DNA from: Pycnopodia helianthoides
Taxonomy: Eukaryota; Echinodermata; Asteroidea; Forcipulatida; Asteriidae
Assembly: GCA_032158295.1 (NCBI GenBank)
Contig: CM063243.1
Span: 62,001-126,000, forward strand
Direction of reading: 5' to 3'
DNA: 64,000 nt
Part shown: piece after piece, positions 23,701-32,801 of the stretch
Position numbering within the stretch: the first letter of the stretch is position 1
How the letters are laid out: each line of letters opens with the position of its first letter
The notes under the pieces: model-generated
The model's input: only the letters and a program-made list of their open reading frames with translations
The model's database searches: none
Told to the model about the DNA's origin: nothing
Position numbers and translations under genes: made by a program

Positions 23701-24700
23701 AATAAAAACAATTATTTAAACAATTTTATCATTTTGAATTTTTAGTACAAATGTCACAGGTTGGCCCCCAAATAAATGGAACTACCCACATGCTAAATTT
23801 CTTCTGCATGAAAATGTACTCACAATTAAATTCCAGTGTTCTCCCTTAACAGTGGTCTGCTGGCCAAACGCAAGCTAAAACGCCCAAAGATCAGTCAGAA
23901 TTCTGTCCAACTAGTCCGGCTGGCTACTTTAGGCCTATTGCTTGCCACTGCTACTTTAAATTACGCAGTCCAATGCTAACTGCTGGCAGGAAAGCCCTTA
24001 ATACGGACCAGTGAAAAAGCTGACAGACTAGTGAAATGACAAGCTAACTGGTCCTGCTGGCTAGACAATGAGAACGGTACAGGCAAACCCTGAATACACA
24101 CTATTAGTTACAATCTTTGCAGCAGTTTGAAGACTTTAAAACCAATGACTGTCCGTGTCGGTTCTCAAACAAAAACATCCACTGACACTAGAAATGTGAC
24201 TCAGCATTATGTTCAAACTATTTTATGGCAGTGTTGATTTCGTTTCATTAATTCCAGGCAATATTTTACTCACTTTCCTTTCTCGATGGGTGTCAGATCT
24301 TGCATCGGTCAACAATTTGCATTGGTAAGCTGTCAATAAAATTGAAAAATTCAGATTTCATTATGTCTATTCACTTTTCAAGCCAACAAATTTATAATGT
24401 AAACTGGTGAAGTAGTACTATAAATATATTTTATAATAAAAGTTCAAACAAAAATCACTAACAGGATGGACGCCTGTACTCTTTTGTACCTGAGCATAGT
24501 GTGCGTTTTATACTAACTATCTTGTTTCTGATTCTTTATCCATTTAATGTGTGCAGCTTGAGTCCAGACTCGTTATGAGCAGACTCTTACAGACATTTGA
24601 TTTTAAACTGGTGCCAGGACAAGAGCGTGATGATGTTATACAGGAGATTATTATCAAACCAAAAGGACGTTGCAGACAGTACATCACCCTGACCCATTAG
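8746..24700 (+). CDS. CYP46A1: cytochrome P450 family 46 (cholesterol 24-hydroxylase-like), copy 1
   Basis: Thirteen coding exons: 8746-8891, 9980-10057, 11707-11788, 13929-14089, 14785-14923, 16412-16513, 18348-18582, 19559-19631, 20068-20152, 20833-20942, 22903-22994, 24258-24324, 24557-24700; about 504 residues, near the usual 500. An in-frame TAA just before the ATG supports the start. Landmarks: N-terminal membrane anchor (about residues 12-34), hinge HIPGPPRK, I-helix AGQETTA (314-320), K-helix ETLR (371-374), FDPDRL, and heme-binding FPFSMGVRSCIGQQFAL with the cysteine ligand near 450. The exon 4 donor GTCAGA is weak. Exon 10 splices one base out of frame with exon 11: GT follows TAT GG, giving TGA next, where copy 2 has a full codon. 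Family 46 enzymes hydroxylate cholesterol at C24 in the endoplasmic reticulum; the substrate here is inferred. No AATAAA is seen close downstream. Confidence 0.93.
9460..9600. repeat. dispersed repeat, copy 1 (mate at 16962-17100)
   Basis: Both places contain TTGGGGATTACACAATAACC followed by related purine-rich sequence and a CTCTTTGTGACAGG / CTCTTCGTACCGG segment. It lies in CYP46 copy 1 intron 1. The 109-codon frame across it is not supported as a gene. Confidence 0.5.
10089..10472 (+). mobile_element. family-A MITE, copy A1
   Basis: Begins TTAAAGGAACATTACAGAAT and ends ATTCTGTAATGTTCCTTTAA, about 385 bp, in CYP46 copy 1 intron 2. The internal core ACAAACCTGTTGAAGTTTGA and the palindromic CGCTCACTGAGCG region are shared with the other A copies. 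Confidence 0.85.
10478..10716 (+). mobile_element. family-A MITE, 3' part repeated in tandem
   Basis: The last 235 bp or so of A1 is repeated immediately, including the flanking AAACAACTA that follows both copies. This is a local tandem duplication, not a second insertion. Confidence 0.75.
10847..11179 (+). mobile_element. family-B MITE, copy B1
   Basis: TTAAAGGTATTGTACACTTT at the left mirrors AATAGTGTACAGGGCCTTTAA at the right. It contains TCGCGCGCGATAA and the core CTGTGAAAGTTTGGGCTCAA. It lies in the same intron as A1. Confidence 0.8.
12672..13034 (+). mobile_element. family-B MITE, copy B2
   Basis: TTAA-ended copy in CYP46 copy 1 intron 3, with ATCGCGCGCGATAAAAACTA and the core CTGTGAAAATTTGAGCTCAA. 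Its right TTAA abuts a decayed relative beginning at 13031. Confidence 0.8.
13031..13890 (+). mobile_element. decayed family-B relative split by a SINE-like insertion
   Basis: The left part, 13031-13313, follows the family-B order (CCTGAGAAATATTAAGCTCA core, GTCATGAGAAAACAGTAAAA). The right part resumes at 13824 with ATACATGTAAGTTATG. The gap, 13314-13823, is an inserted element. Confidence 0.6.
13314..13823 (+). mobile_element. tRNA-derived SINE-like insertion with 15-bp target duplication
   Basis: It is flanked by CATCTTTACACATGT (13299-13313) and CATCTTTATACATGT (13824-13838). It begins CAAGTAATGAACCACA, like the element at 369, and ends with the same tRNA-like unit (AGATAGCTCAGTTGGTAGAG, GGTTCAAATCC) and TTTGTTCAACCCCAAAC tail. 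The start is itself a hairpin: GTCAAGTAATGAACCACA against GTGGTTTATTACTTGAC. Confidence 0.7.
14493..14604. repeat. minisatellite, unit about 22 bp
   Basis: Five nearly identical copies of TTGACCTCTAGCAGAGGGCA plus CC, in CYP46 copy 1 intron 4. Confidence 0.9.
15899..16277 (-). mobile_element. family-C MITE, copy C1
   Basis: TTAA-ended element in CYP46 copy 1 intron 5, in the opposite orientation to C2 and C3. It carries the core AACCTGTGAAAATTTGAACT and an internal palindromic TTTCGAGACCTC pair. Confidence 0.75.
16962..17100. repeat. dispersed repeat, copy 2 (mate at 9460-9600)
   Basis: Shares TTGGGGATTACACAATAACC with the mate and a related following segment, within CYP46 copy 1 intron 6. 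Confidence 0.5.
17758..18072. mobile_element. piggyBac-type MITE with TACGAGTATACTCGTA palindromes
   Basis: TTAA at both ends. The inverted ends are CTCGTTGACTGCCG and CGGCAGTCAACGTG. Near the right end the palindrome TACGAGTATACTCGTA and a one-base variant occur about 35 bp apart. A 23-bp direct repeat (AGTGCAGTGCGCATGCGTGC...) lies near the left end. It is in CYP46 copy 1 intron 6 and is non-coding. Confidence 0.7.
18652..19052. mobile_element. family-E MITE-like element
   Basis: Starts TTAAAGGTAGGGTCAAACTT and ends near GTTGACAAAAACCAAATG, the mirror of TTTGGTTTTGTCAATG seen in the fragment at 20272-20340. It contains GCTGAAACTTTTTACAGTGG, a version of the core shared by families A-D. A 70-bp block (18808-18875) recurs at 21152-21222. 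Related half-copy at 37500-37630. Confidence 0.5.
19075..19215 (-). mobile_element. tRNA-derived SINE-like fragment
   Basis: Reverse copy of the module at 568-665: GGCTAGATAGCTCAGTTGGT on the - strand, with the GGTGCCAGTC leader and the GTTCAACCCAAAAC tail. The B-box region is degraded. It lies in CYP46 copy 1 intron 7. Confidence 0.6.
20738..20815. repeat. short hairpin repeat
   Basis: TAGCCCACCTTGTTGGGCTG is mirrored by CAGCCCAACAAGGTAGGCTA. Weaker relatives occur near 27733 and 30011. Confidence 0.55.
21537..21698. repeat. long near-perfect palindrome (CTAGTCCTAAGTTAGGA family), copy 1
   Basis: GGGGTCGATTTCACAAAACT at the left and AGTTTTGTGAAATCGACCCC at the right frame a 162-bp palindrome of TCCTAACTTAGGACTAGTCC-type units. 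It lies in CYP46 copy 1 intron 10. A shorter copy is at 30819-30973. Confidence 0.85.
22017..22561 (+). mobile_element. piggyBac element, internally deleted, with transposase N-terminus remnant
   Basis: TTAA at both ends, with perfect 15-bp inverted repeats CCACTTAACTGCGTA and TACGCAGTTAAGTGG. Next to the left end the palindrome ATGACGAGATATCTCGTCAT occurs three times (one copy with a change). A frame from ATG 22249 to 22503 begins MATSRKQPR and is rich in acidic and serine residues, as in piggyBac transposase N-termini. The DDD catalytic domain is absent. It sits in CYP46 copy 1 intron 10. Confidence 0.8.
22249..22503 (+). pseudogene. remnant of a piggyBac transposase N-terminus
   Basis: 84 codons starting MATSRKQPR, then an Asp/Ser/Glu-rich tract (SDSLMSVDSDDDSQIEE, ISGDNRSNSGSD). 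The position inside a TTAA element with long inverted ends supports the call. The frame ends shortly before the right-hand end, so the catalytic region has been deleted. Confidence 0.55.
23112..23452. repeat. minisatellite, unit about 19 bp
   Basis: Around eighteen imperfect copies of TCAGGGTCAGGCATTCTAA in CYP46 copy 1 intron 11. The left copies are more diverged (CAAGCATT, GTGAGGCATT), while those on the right are nearly uniform. Confidence 0.9.
23836..24092. repeat. dispersed repeat, uninterrupted copy of 3238-3668
   Basis: Contains GACTAGTGAAATGACAAGCT and TAACTGGTCCTGCTGGCTAG. It retains a single TTAA (AGCCCTTAATACGG) where the other copy has the MITE. Confidence 0.6.
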
Positions 24701-24852
24701 ATGGTTTGTTGTTACAAAGTCTAATCTGAAACTTCTGTACTTTCCGTAAACCCTAAGAAATTACTACCAACAATACTTAACAAATGACTAACTCTAAGCA
24801 AACAACCGCCATATTTCATGATCAGTAGTTTAGAGGTACATGTCTATATGCA

Positions 24853-25092
24853 TTAACCCTCTTGCTGTCTGACCATTCAATACCATTCACTGTGGTTTTG
24901 AATGATAGATAAACTATTCCAGCCTGCAATATGATACCATTAGGGAATGCATGTACACAGTACACAGTTAGTTCTGTGCACAGTTGTGCCACCGTACACA
25001 ACCTTGGCAGTCGAATGGTTTCAAATGGTTTCAAATGGTTGGTCAACTCACTGGCAAATGTTGCCAAGAGTCACTGACAGTAGGAGGGTTAA
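24853..25092 (+). mobile_element. piggyBac-type MITE (CCCTC ends), copy 2
   Basis: TTAACCCTCTTGCTGTCTGA at the left, GACAGTAGGAGGGTTAA at the right, 240 bp, 150 bp beyond the stop codon of CYP46 copy 1. It is likely in or near the 3' UTR. Confidence 0.8.
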
Positions 25093-25397
25093 CATACAAT
25101 TTTATACATTAGGCCTAATCCTTTGATGATTATTTGAAACATTTTCTTTTATCCATTTTATTCTAGTATTTGTGTAATACCAGCAAACAAAATAGTCGAC
25201 CGGAGTCACGTGATTCATAGTGGGTATGCAATATAAACAAACCAAGAAAGCAATGCACAGTGAGCATGGCAAAGCATAGCTGCTTCCCACCTTATTATGG
25301 AAGAAGCACTCGGAAGCAGCCATACTTACAATACATGCACACTGTGCATTGCTTGCTTGGTTTGCTTACACTGTTTACCCACTGGTCGATGATTGTG

Positions 25398-26065
25398 TCT
25401 ATTGCTAGCCTTGATTGCAAGGCTGTGTAATAGTTTGCTTACTATAAAGCTAAAAATGTGCATAACCACAGCCACACGAATGCGATGCCCGAATGCAATG
25501 CAACTCCTGTTCCAGTCCCCCGACTGTCTTTAAACAGCACACCACGCTCTCACCCAAGGAAGCACACAAACGCTTGTTTCCACAGTCCCACACACACCGC
25601 TATTCCACACACCGCTATCGCCCACAATCCTAGCCCGTGAGCCGTCAGGCTCACAGCCTTGACGATCTTGTGCACTTCCGGGTCTTGCGGTTATGGTAAT
25701 GAGTGCGCTCTTTGCATATCCACTCAAACCCCCATTTTCCACGGATTTGCAAAGAAAAACAATGAAACACATAAGACACTCGGTTTACAAGATCGTCAAG
25801 GCTGTGAGCCTGACGGCTCACGGGCTAGGATTGTGGGCGATAGCGGTGTGTGGAATAGTGGTGTGTGTGTGGGGCTGCGTGCATTACATCATAGAGGCGC
25901 TGTGTGTGTGTGCATGGTGAGAGTGTGGTGTGCTATTTTTTTTAGAGTCAGTCTGGGGACTGGGGTTGTATCGCATTCGGGCGGCTGAGGTTTTAGTATC
26001 CTTGCTCTATGGTTTTAGCTAGAGTACTTGTCTACACAGCCTTGATATCAAGGCTAGTCTATTGC
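25398..26065. mobile_element. hAT-like foldback element with TCTATTGC target duplication, copy 1
   Basis: The direct repeat TCTATTGC (25398-25405 and 26058-26065) brackets inverted ends CTAGCCTTGATTGCAAGGCT and AGCCTTGATATCAAGGCTAG. The terminal sequence is itself a near-palindrome. Longer internal arms also pair: CCCACAATCCTAGCCCGTGA against its complement. An 8-bp duplication fits the hAT superfamily. No transposase. Confidence 0.75.
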
Positions 26066-26636
26066 TGATGTAATGTGTATGGAATAAATTGCATACTACA
26101 CATAAATAAAAGCTTTTTATAAAAATAGTTTTCTAGCGACACTAATAAGGGAACTTTAGCTCAATCTTATCACAGCCATATAAATCAAACACTCATTGTT
26201 ACCATGTTACATTATTGCAGATAATCTCTGACAAAAACAAATCTAAATATTTACACATTTGTTGAGCAAGTAAATAAATGACTTCTGTTTCTTAACCTAT
26301 TGTTTGGACTGGTAATGTTCCTACATTTTTTTTCACACACAAAGTTGTTCCAGTCTGTCAGACGAGATTCGTTTTGTTGAAGTCCTTGGTTTCCACTCAA
26401 CCACACTAACAGACTTCAGACCAAACAGTTGCAACTTACTGTTCTTTGAATGTGTGTAAGTCTGTAGATCTTCAGATCTTTAGAATCTACATGTAGATTG
26501 ACTACATTCATTCAATGGTAATGCTCCGAGAAAGTAGGTGTTTCATTTTGAACTATTATTGATGCAATCAAAGAGCATGAAAGGATTAACCCTTCTATAT
26601 CCAATTGCCAAAATGAAGGAAACAAGGAAACAGACG

Positions 26637-27272
26637 GCCTTGATTGCAAGGCTGTGTAATAGTTTGCTTACTATAAAGCTAAAAATGTGAATAACCACAG
26701 CCACACAAATGCGATGCCCGAATGCAATGCAACTCCTGTTCCGGTCCCCCCTACTGTCTTTAAACAGCACACCACGCTCTCACCCAAGGAAGCACACAAA
26801 CGCTCAATTCCAAAGTCCCAAACACACCGCTATTCCACACACCGCTATCGCCCACAATCCTAGCCCGTGAGCCGTCAGGCTCACAGCCTTGACGATCTTG
26901 TACACTTCCGGGTCTTGCGGTTATGGTATTTGCATATCCACTCACCCCCCCCCCCCATTTTCCACGGATTTGCGAAGAAAAACAATGAAACACATAAGAC
27001 CCGGAAGTGTACAAGATCGTCAAGGCTGTGAGCCCGACGGCTCACGGGCTAGGATTGTGGGCGATAGCGGTGTGTGGACAATAGCGGTGTGTGTGTGTGA
27101 GGCTGTGTACAGGCGCTGTGTGTGTGCATGGTGAGAGTGCGGTGTCCTATTTTTTTTAGAGTCAGTCAGAGGACTGGGGTTGTATGGCATTCGGGCGGCT
27201 GAGGTTTTAGTATCCTTGCTCTATGGTTTTAGCTAGAGTACTTGTCTACACAGCCTTGACATCAAGGCTAGC
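26637..27272. mobile_element. hAT-like foldback element, copy 2
   Basis: Matches 25405-26057 along its length (GCCACACAAATGCGATGCCC, CCGCTATCGCCCACAATCC and the closing CCTTGACATCAAGGCTAG). The left terminus is trimmed and no target duplication is visible. Confidence 0.75.
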
Positions 27273-27427
27273 TTGCATGCTGGGGAGACCAAATTTTCAT
27301 GTTGGTATTTTTATTTGTCATTTTCAAAACCTCCTATCTGGACGAATTAATTGATTGGTAAGCCTCATCACCACATGTAAGGAAAATAAGTTGAAGTATG
27401 TAGTCCTGAGCAATATCCAATGCTTAA

Positions 27428-27702
27428 TGAGGGTGTGGTATTTGCAATCAAAGTCTGATTTGCTCGTAGACATGTATCAGACATGTTGAGGGTGTGGTAT
27501 TTGCAATCAAAGTCTGATTTGCTCGTAGACATGTATCAGACATGTTGAGGTGTGTATTGCAATCAAAGTCTGATTTGCTCGTAGACATGTATCAGACATG
27601 TTGAGGGTGTGGTATTTGCAATCAAAGTCTGATTTGCTCGTAGACATGTATCAGACATTGAGGGTGTGGTATTGCAATCAAAGTCTATTTGCTCGTAGAC
27701 AT
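27428..27702. repeat. minisatellite, unit 59 bp, five copies
   Basis: Repeats of TTGAGGGTGTGGTATTTGCA continuing through AAAGTCTGATTTGCTCGTAG and ACATGTATCAGACATG. The last two copies have small deletions. Confidence 0.9.
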
Positions 27703-28365
27703 GTATTTTAAGACATACTATAACGTTATAGATGGTGGGCTGTAATGGTGACTATAATACGACCGATGTTTAATTAAGAGAGCCATAACACTTCAAGTAA
27801 GTAACATAGCTCAGCCAAGTAGACCATAACTGGGCACTGTACTCCTTGAAAACAAATAGTGACATCTGCAAGTTGTAACTAGTGCCCCAGAACACAACAA
27901 CCATAAGTATTAATTTCTATTATGGGCACTGTTAATTTTCAAAACTCATAGCCTATTATAATAAAATAAAATGCATATGGCCTTATGCAGGCTCGAATTG
28001 ACACTGGACCGCAGGCCCGAGACCAGTGATTTTAGCATTGGCAGTAAACTCATGACCGGACAAGTCCGTGGTCTGTGTTTCAATTCAATAACAATTCATG
28101 ACCTCACTCTATCAATGTTGACTTTGAGTTATGATTTGAAATACTAATACCTTAAAGACAATGAGCTAAATATCTCAGTGCTTGTTTAATTAAATACAAG
28201 TTAAACTGTGCAAGGAAGTCTTTTCTCAGTTTGAATCTGGTCTTGTAAAATTATTTCTGGTCCAGTAAAAATTTTGAGATACAAGTCCTGTGGTCTTGTG
28301 GATTTTTCCCCCAAATTTGAGCCCTGTATGTAAAAATACCCCAAAGCGCCATATACATGTACATG
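27703..28365. other. intergenic, no gene; possible decayed repeat
   Basis: I see no coding signal. Sequence near 27990-28326 starts with GCTCGAATTGACACTGG and ends with TTTGAGCCCTG, an inverted-end pattern that could be a decayed element. Confidence 0.35.
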
Positions 28366-28921
28366 TAGTCTTGTTCTTGAAAAAACGCATAAATAGTTAA
28401 TTATGTATAAGAGAATATAGGTGCCAAGCAAAAAACGAACAACCTAAGGAATGGCCCTTGAACAATGAGTAGAACATTTCCAAAAAATTATGGCGAAAGA
28501 AAATTACAAATTCTGATGAGTTTTACTGTTTTCTTTGTTTTAGGTATTTATTAAAGGTATTAACAATGTGATGATGACACTGTCTTTTCTGCATGTTAAC
28601 CCTCTTGCTGTCTGACCATTCAATACCATTCACTGTGGTTTTAAATGATAGATAAACTGTACCAGCCTGCAATATGATACCATGAGGGAATGCATGTACA
28701 CAGTACACAGTTAGTTCTGTGCACAGTTGTGCCACCGTACACAACCTTGGCAGTCGAATGGTTTCAAATGGTTGGTCAACTCACTGAAAAAATGTTGCCA
28801 AGAGTCACTGACAGTAGGAGGGTTAATGACCTTGGTCATGTTGGTTAGTGGCTGGCCGCTGTTAATGGACCTAACAGCAGTGCCAGCCACCAAGCCGGTC
28901 ATTATCATGCAGTGAAGACTA
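28366..28921 (+). repeat. second copy of the CYP46 copy 1 5' flank, with TTAA MITE inside
   Basis: The flanks 28366-28595 and 28827-28921 correspond to 8135-8472. The MITE at 28596-28826 interrupts the match exactly at TTAA, followed by TGACCTTGG in both copies. Confidence 0.65.
28596..28826 (+). mobile_element. piggyBac-type MITE (CCCTC ends), copy 3
   Basis: TTAACCCTCTTGCTGTCTGA to GACAGTAGGAGGGTTAA, 231 bp, nearly the same as 24853-25092. Confidence 0.85.
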
Positions 28922-29163
28922 GGGCCCAATTTCATAGAGCTGCTAAGCACAACAATTTGCTTAGCATGAAATTTCTTCCTTGGTAAAAACAGGGTTATCA
29001 ACCAAATTTCCATGTATTGCATATTGCTTGTTACTGGTATTCAGCTGTTGTTTGCTTATCCTGAAAATCATGTGGAAATTTGGTTGGTAATCCTGTTTTT
29101 ATCAATGAAGAAATTTCATGTTAAGCAAATTGTTGTGCTTAGCAGCTCTATGAAATTGGGCCC
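28922..29163. mobile_element. foldback with GGGCCCAATTTCATAGAGC ends, copy 1
   Basis: GGGCCCAATTTCATAGAGCT and AGCTCTATGAAATTGGGCCC frame arms of more than 60 bp that continue through GCTTAGCATGAAATTTCTTC. It makes a hairpin of about 240 bp. Confidence 0.85.
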
Positions 29164-29357
29164 AGGTCATCACACTGTTAATCCCTAGAATTACATAATG
29201 TTTGACATGACCTAATTATAGTGGAGAGACCATTCTTTCAAACAACCAGCCCCCCAGAGAAGTTACAGTGCTCATGATTGACCGTGCACACTCTCTTCAG
29301 TGTCTGTAACCAGTGTGTCTTTACACCCACTACCCATAATGCATCAGCAGCAAACCT

Positions 29358-29597
29358 GGACCCAATTTCATAGAGCTGCTAAGCACAAAAATTTGCTTAG
29401 CATGAAATTTCTTCCTTGATAAAAACAGGGTTATCAACCAAATTTCCATGTTGCATATTGCCTTGTTACTGGTATTCAGCTGTTGTTTGCTTATCCTGAA
29501 AATCACGTGGAAATTTGGTTCGTAATCCTGTTTTATCAATGAAGAAATTTCATGCTAAGCAAATTGTTGTGCTTAGCAGCTCTATGAAATTGGGCCC
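29358..29597. mobile_element. foldback with GGGCCCAATTTCATAGAGC ends, copy 2
   Basis: Close copy of 28922-29163 in the same orientation, 195 bp further on. The left terminus is slightly changed (GGACCCAATTTC). Confidence 0.85.
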
Positions 29598-30449
29598 TGG
29601 CAAGTGACCACATGATCTACCACTGTACCGCAATGATGGTGTAGGGCACCCGTCTATTCCGAGTGTTCAATTAACTGAAGTCAATCGTGACTGATAGAGA
29701 AGGTTTCTTTGTCATTGTGGACTTATTAAAATAAAAAATCATCATTTGGAGCACAAAAAATGATCGTGAGTACAAATAAATGCGTGATGTTGCATCTTTG
29801 ACACATTAAGAAGCCAGCAGGTGATTTTCAAGCTATTGTATCATGGCCTTTTCGTCATTTTGGGGCATTTTTTTGTGGCTGGGAGTTTGGAAAATCATAG
29901 CGTATCGCCATATCACCGTCTGAAGACAGAGTTTCACTGGGGATTGGGCGCCAGTACGACCGCTGTCATCAAAAAACTTTTAAAAGGAGTACAGCCCCCA
30001 AGTTACTAGGTTTACAGCCTAACATGCAACAAGGTGGGCTAGGACTACATACATCATGTACATAGTTACAACTTTATAAGACTTAGTACATGTACATAAC
30101 ACTATAATATAGCACCAATTATCCCGAAATGGATGCAGTGTCATCCAAGAACTAGGCATGTGTCGGAGGCAATTACATTTTCCTCCATTCAAAATAGAAA
30201 ACAGAAAACATAAGGAACAATATAGAACTGACTGTAAACGTGATACAAATAGCAATCATTGACATCATTTTATGAAGTTAAAATAAAGGAATTGTACCTG
30301 TTTTGGTGAACGGGTATTACACAGAGAGTAGTAGTACAGTAGTACGAACAACACACATGGCTGGGGGGGGGGGTGTTGGCTAATGGTACCTCACTGCCGC
30401 CGCACGGTGGCGCTCTGTCTACTCATATCGCTTGCGCTTATATCCGCAA
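29598..30449. other. intergenic, no gene seen
   Basis: Only short unsupported frames, a poly-G run near 30363 and a fragment of the CAACAAGGTGGGCT repeat near 30026. Confidence 0.45.
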
Positions 30450-30645
30450 GGACTAGTCTTGGTTCCAAGACCATCACATGGATCAATTCCAACAACAGAA
30501 TGCGTCACTATCCTTGGCTTGCACCGAAATGATCAATTCCAACAACAGAGGCATCACTATCCCTTGGTTCGATTTCTAGCTTTACTGAAGCAGTTGTTGG
30601 AATTGATCCATGTAATGGTCTCGGAACCAAGACTAGATCTATACC
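30450..30645. repeat. inverted repeat with ACTAGTCTTGGTTCC arms
   Basis: AGTCTTGGTTCCAAGACCAT followed by CATGGATCAATTCCAACAAC is mirrored by GTTGTTGGAATTGATCCATG and GGTCTCGGAACCAAGACT. The following 30655-30715 block (GGTATCTGGCGTTATTCACG) matches sequence near 40080-40110. Confidence 0.75.
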
Positions 30646-30818
30646 AGGAGCTCAAGGCAGGTATCTGGCGTTATTCACGATCGAAGAGTGACGCCAGATC
30701 ATGTTCAGGCTAGTTCTCCGTGGAGACTGAAGATTGCTGCGTGTAAGGCGTCGGCATTTGCCAGAGGACGACAGCATTAATTGATGTCATGCCCGTCCCC
30801 CCCCACCCATTCGAGTTC

Positions 30819-30973
30819 TGGGTCCATTTCACCAACTCTCCAACTTAGACTAGTCCTAGGCAATGCTAAGAGATAGACTAGTCCTAAGTTAGGACCAGTA
30901 CTTAGGACTAGTCTATCTCTTAGATTGCCTAGGACTAGTCCTAAGTTAGGAAGAGTTTTGTGAAATCGACCCC
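30819..30973. repeat. long palindrome (CTAGTCCTAAGTTAGGA family), copy 2
   Basis: Shortened copy of 21537-21698 with small deletions on the left arm. It ends AGTTTTGTGAAATCGACCCC. Confidence 0.8.
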
Positions 30974-31668
30974 TGGACTCTTGAGATTAAAGATGACCAA
31001 AGTCAAATGTTACGTATGTAAGCTTTAATGTGATAATTGCAATGTTTTAAAAAAACTGTTTTCCTTTTTACACACAGACATTTATTTATTACATTTACTA
31101 GATTCCTATATAAAACATAGTAAATGGCATAAAAAGAGCGCTGAAAAGGGGCTTGTTTAAAACAAATGCAAACAAAAATTACAGTTTTAATTGGCCAGGA
31201 GTGCCCCCCCCCCAAGAAAAATGATGCCCCGGGGCCCCCCCCCTCATCCCTAAAATTGCACCCTTGTTCCGGCGCTGTTGCATTTTCATTTTTAGTTGTA
31301 GGCTTTATGGTAATTTCAGCTTACCCAAGTGGGCATTGATTGATACAAATAATGTTGTCATTTTACCGATGCCCGTTGTCTACAGCTGACACGGAGGGTT
31401 ACACCTCAGGCAAAAACGATCATATTGACCTAAACAATTTATCTGTTCTGGTTCCATTTTTTAAAACAATAATGAATTGCACCACCTAAGTTTGTATATG
31501 TATTTTTTGTAATGCATTATAATTTTAATAGGCCTATATTGTACTTTTACAAAATGTTGAAGGTCAAAAACGAACCCAACAATTTGACTATAAACAAGCA
31601 TTTTCTGAAGCTTGATGATAACGTCTTGCCAACTAACCCATCAGATAAAGCCATATAAATAAACACTC

Positions 31669-32051
31669 TTAAAGGAACATTACAGAATTGGTTTTTGCTA
31701 ACAAAACAGTTGCTGGCAGTGTAAGCACTTTTATGAAATCCACCATATACATAAACTGACAAACCTGTAGAAGTTTGAGATCGATCGGCCATCTGGGTCA
31801 CGAGAAAATAGTGAAAAACCGATTACACATTTGCATGAAATCATATAGATTCAACACATGAATAAAACGCTCACTGAGCGATAAACTCCAATCGGAAAAT
31901 TAGTTTATCCATTTCTCATCAAATATGACATTTCAGACAGAAATATTTCAAGGTATGTTTTCTACTATCATCATCATTAGACCGTGTAATCTGTGATCAA
32001 AAAGTATATTTTACAAGTTTTTTCCTTACCAATTCTGTAATGTTCCTTTAA
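31669..32051 (+). mobile_element. family-A MITE, copy A2
   Basis: Complete TTAA-to-TTAA copy about 1.3 kb beyond the stop codon of CYP46 copy 2. Confidence 0.85.
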
Positions 32052-32059
32052 ATGTTCCC

Positions 32060-32610
32060 GGTCAGAATTGACTCGGGTCCCAGGTCCCGTGGGACCTGAC
32101 TCAATGCTGTGACAGTATGACACTAGGGATCTGGGTCACAAATGACCCACAAATGGATCAAACTGACACAGCATCCGAAATAAATCCCTTTTCTAACTAG
32201 TTTCCGGATCAGCCTTTCCCAGAAATAGATCAAACTGAAGCAGAATCTGAGATTAATCTCTTTTCTAACTCGTTTACGGATCAGCCTTTCCGAAGAAATA
32301 GATCAAACTGACGTATCATCCAAAATAAATCCCTTTTATAACTCGTTCCCGGATCAGCCTTTCCAAGAAATAGATCAATTTGAAGCAGAATCCGAGATGA
32401 ATCCCTTTTATAACTCGTTTCCGGATCAGCCTTTCCCAGATATAGATCAATTTGAAGCAGAATCCGAGATTAATCTCTTTTCTAACTGTTTCCAGATCAG
32501 GCTTTCCCAGAAATAGATCAATTTGCAGCAGAATCCGAGATTAATCCCTTTTATAACTCGTTTCCGGATCAGCCTTTCCCAGAAATGGGTCGGGCCCTCT
32601 GGGAGCAATA
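32060..32610. repeat. tandem repeat, unit about 72 bp, in a GGGTC-rich repeat
   Basis: Six or so units containing CCGGATCAGCCTTTCCCAGA and AATAGATCAATTTGAAGCAG. Unit lengths are close to 72 but vary by a base, so no continuous frame survives. Flanking GGGTCCCAGGTCCCGTGGGA resembles sequence at 60540-60650 and 61078-61142. Confidence 0.75.
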
Positions 32611-32801
32611 TTCCGGTTCACTACTTACTTTGTTTAGATCGTGAGTGAAAGCCATGAAATTAATTATCATTATGTAAGAAATCAACCTGCCAATTAATGA
32701 AAGGGGGAACGGTTTGTGAGTAATGCGGACGTAGTGTTTAATGTGTAGTCAACGTTCTATAATAATAGTCAATGCTCATTTCACACTCATACTACATGTA
32801 A

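Noticed and set aside
25458..27134. Several frames of 60-109 codons sharing protein segments on both strands
   Set aside because: They are translations of the two hAT-like foldbacks; the shared peptides come from the inverted arms.
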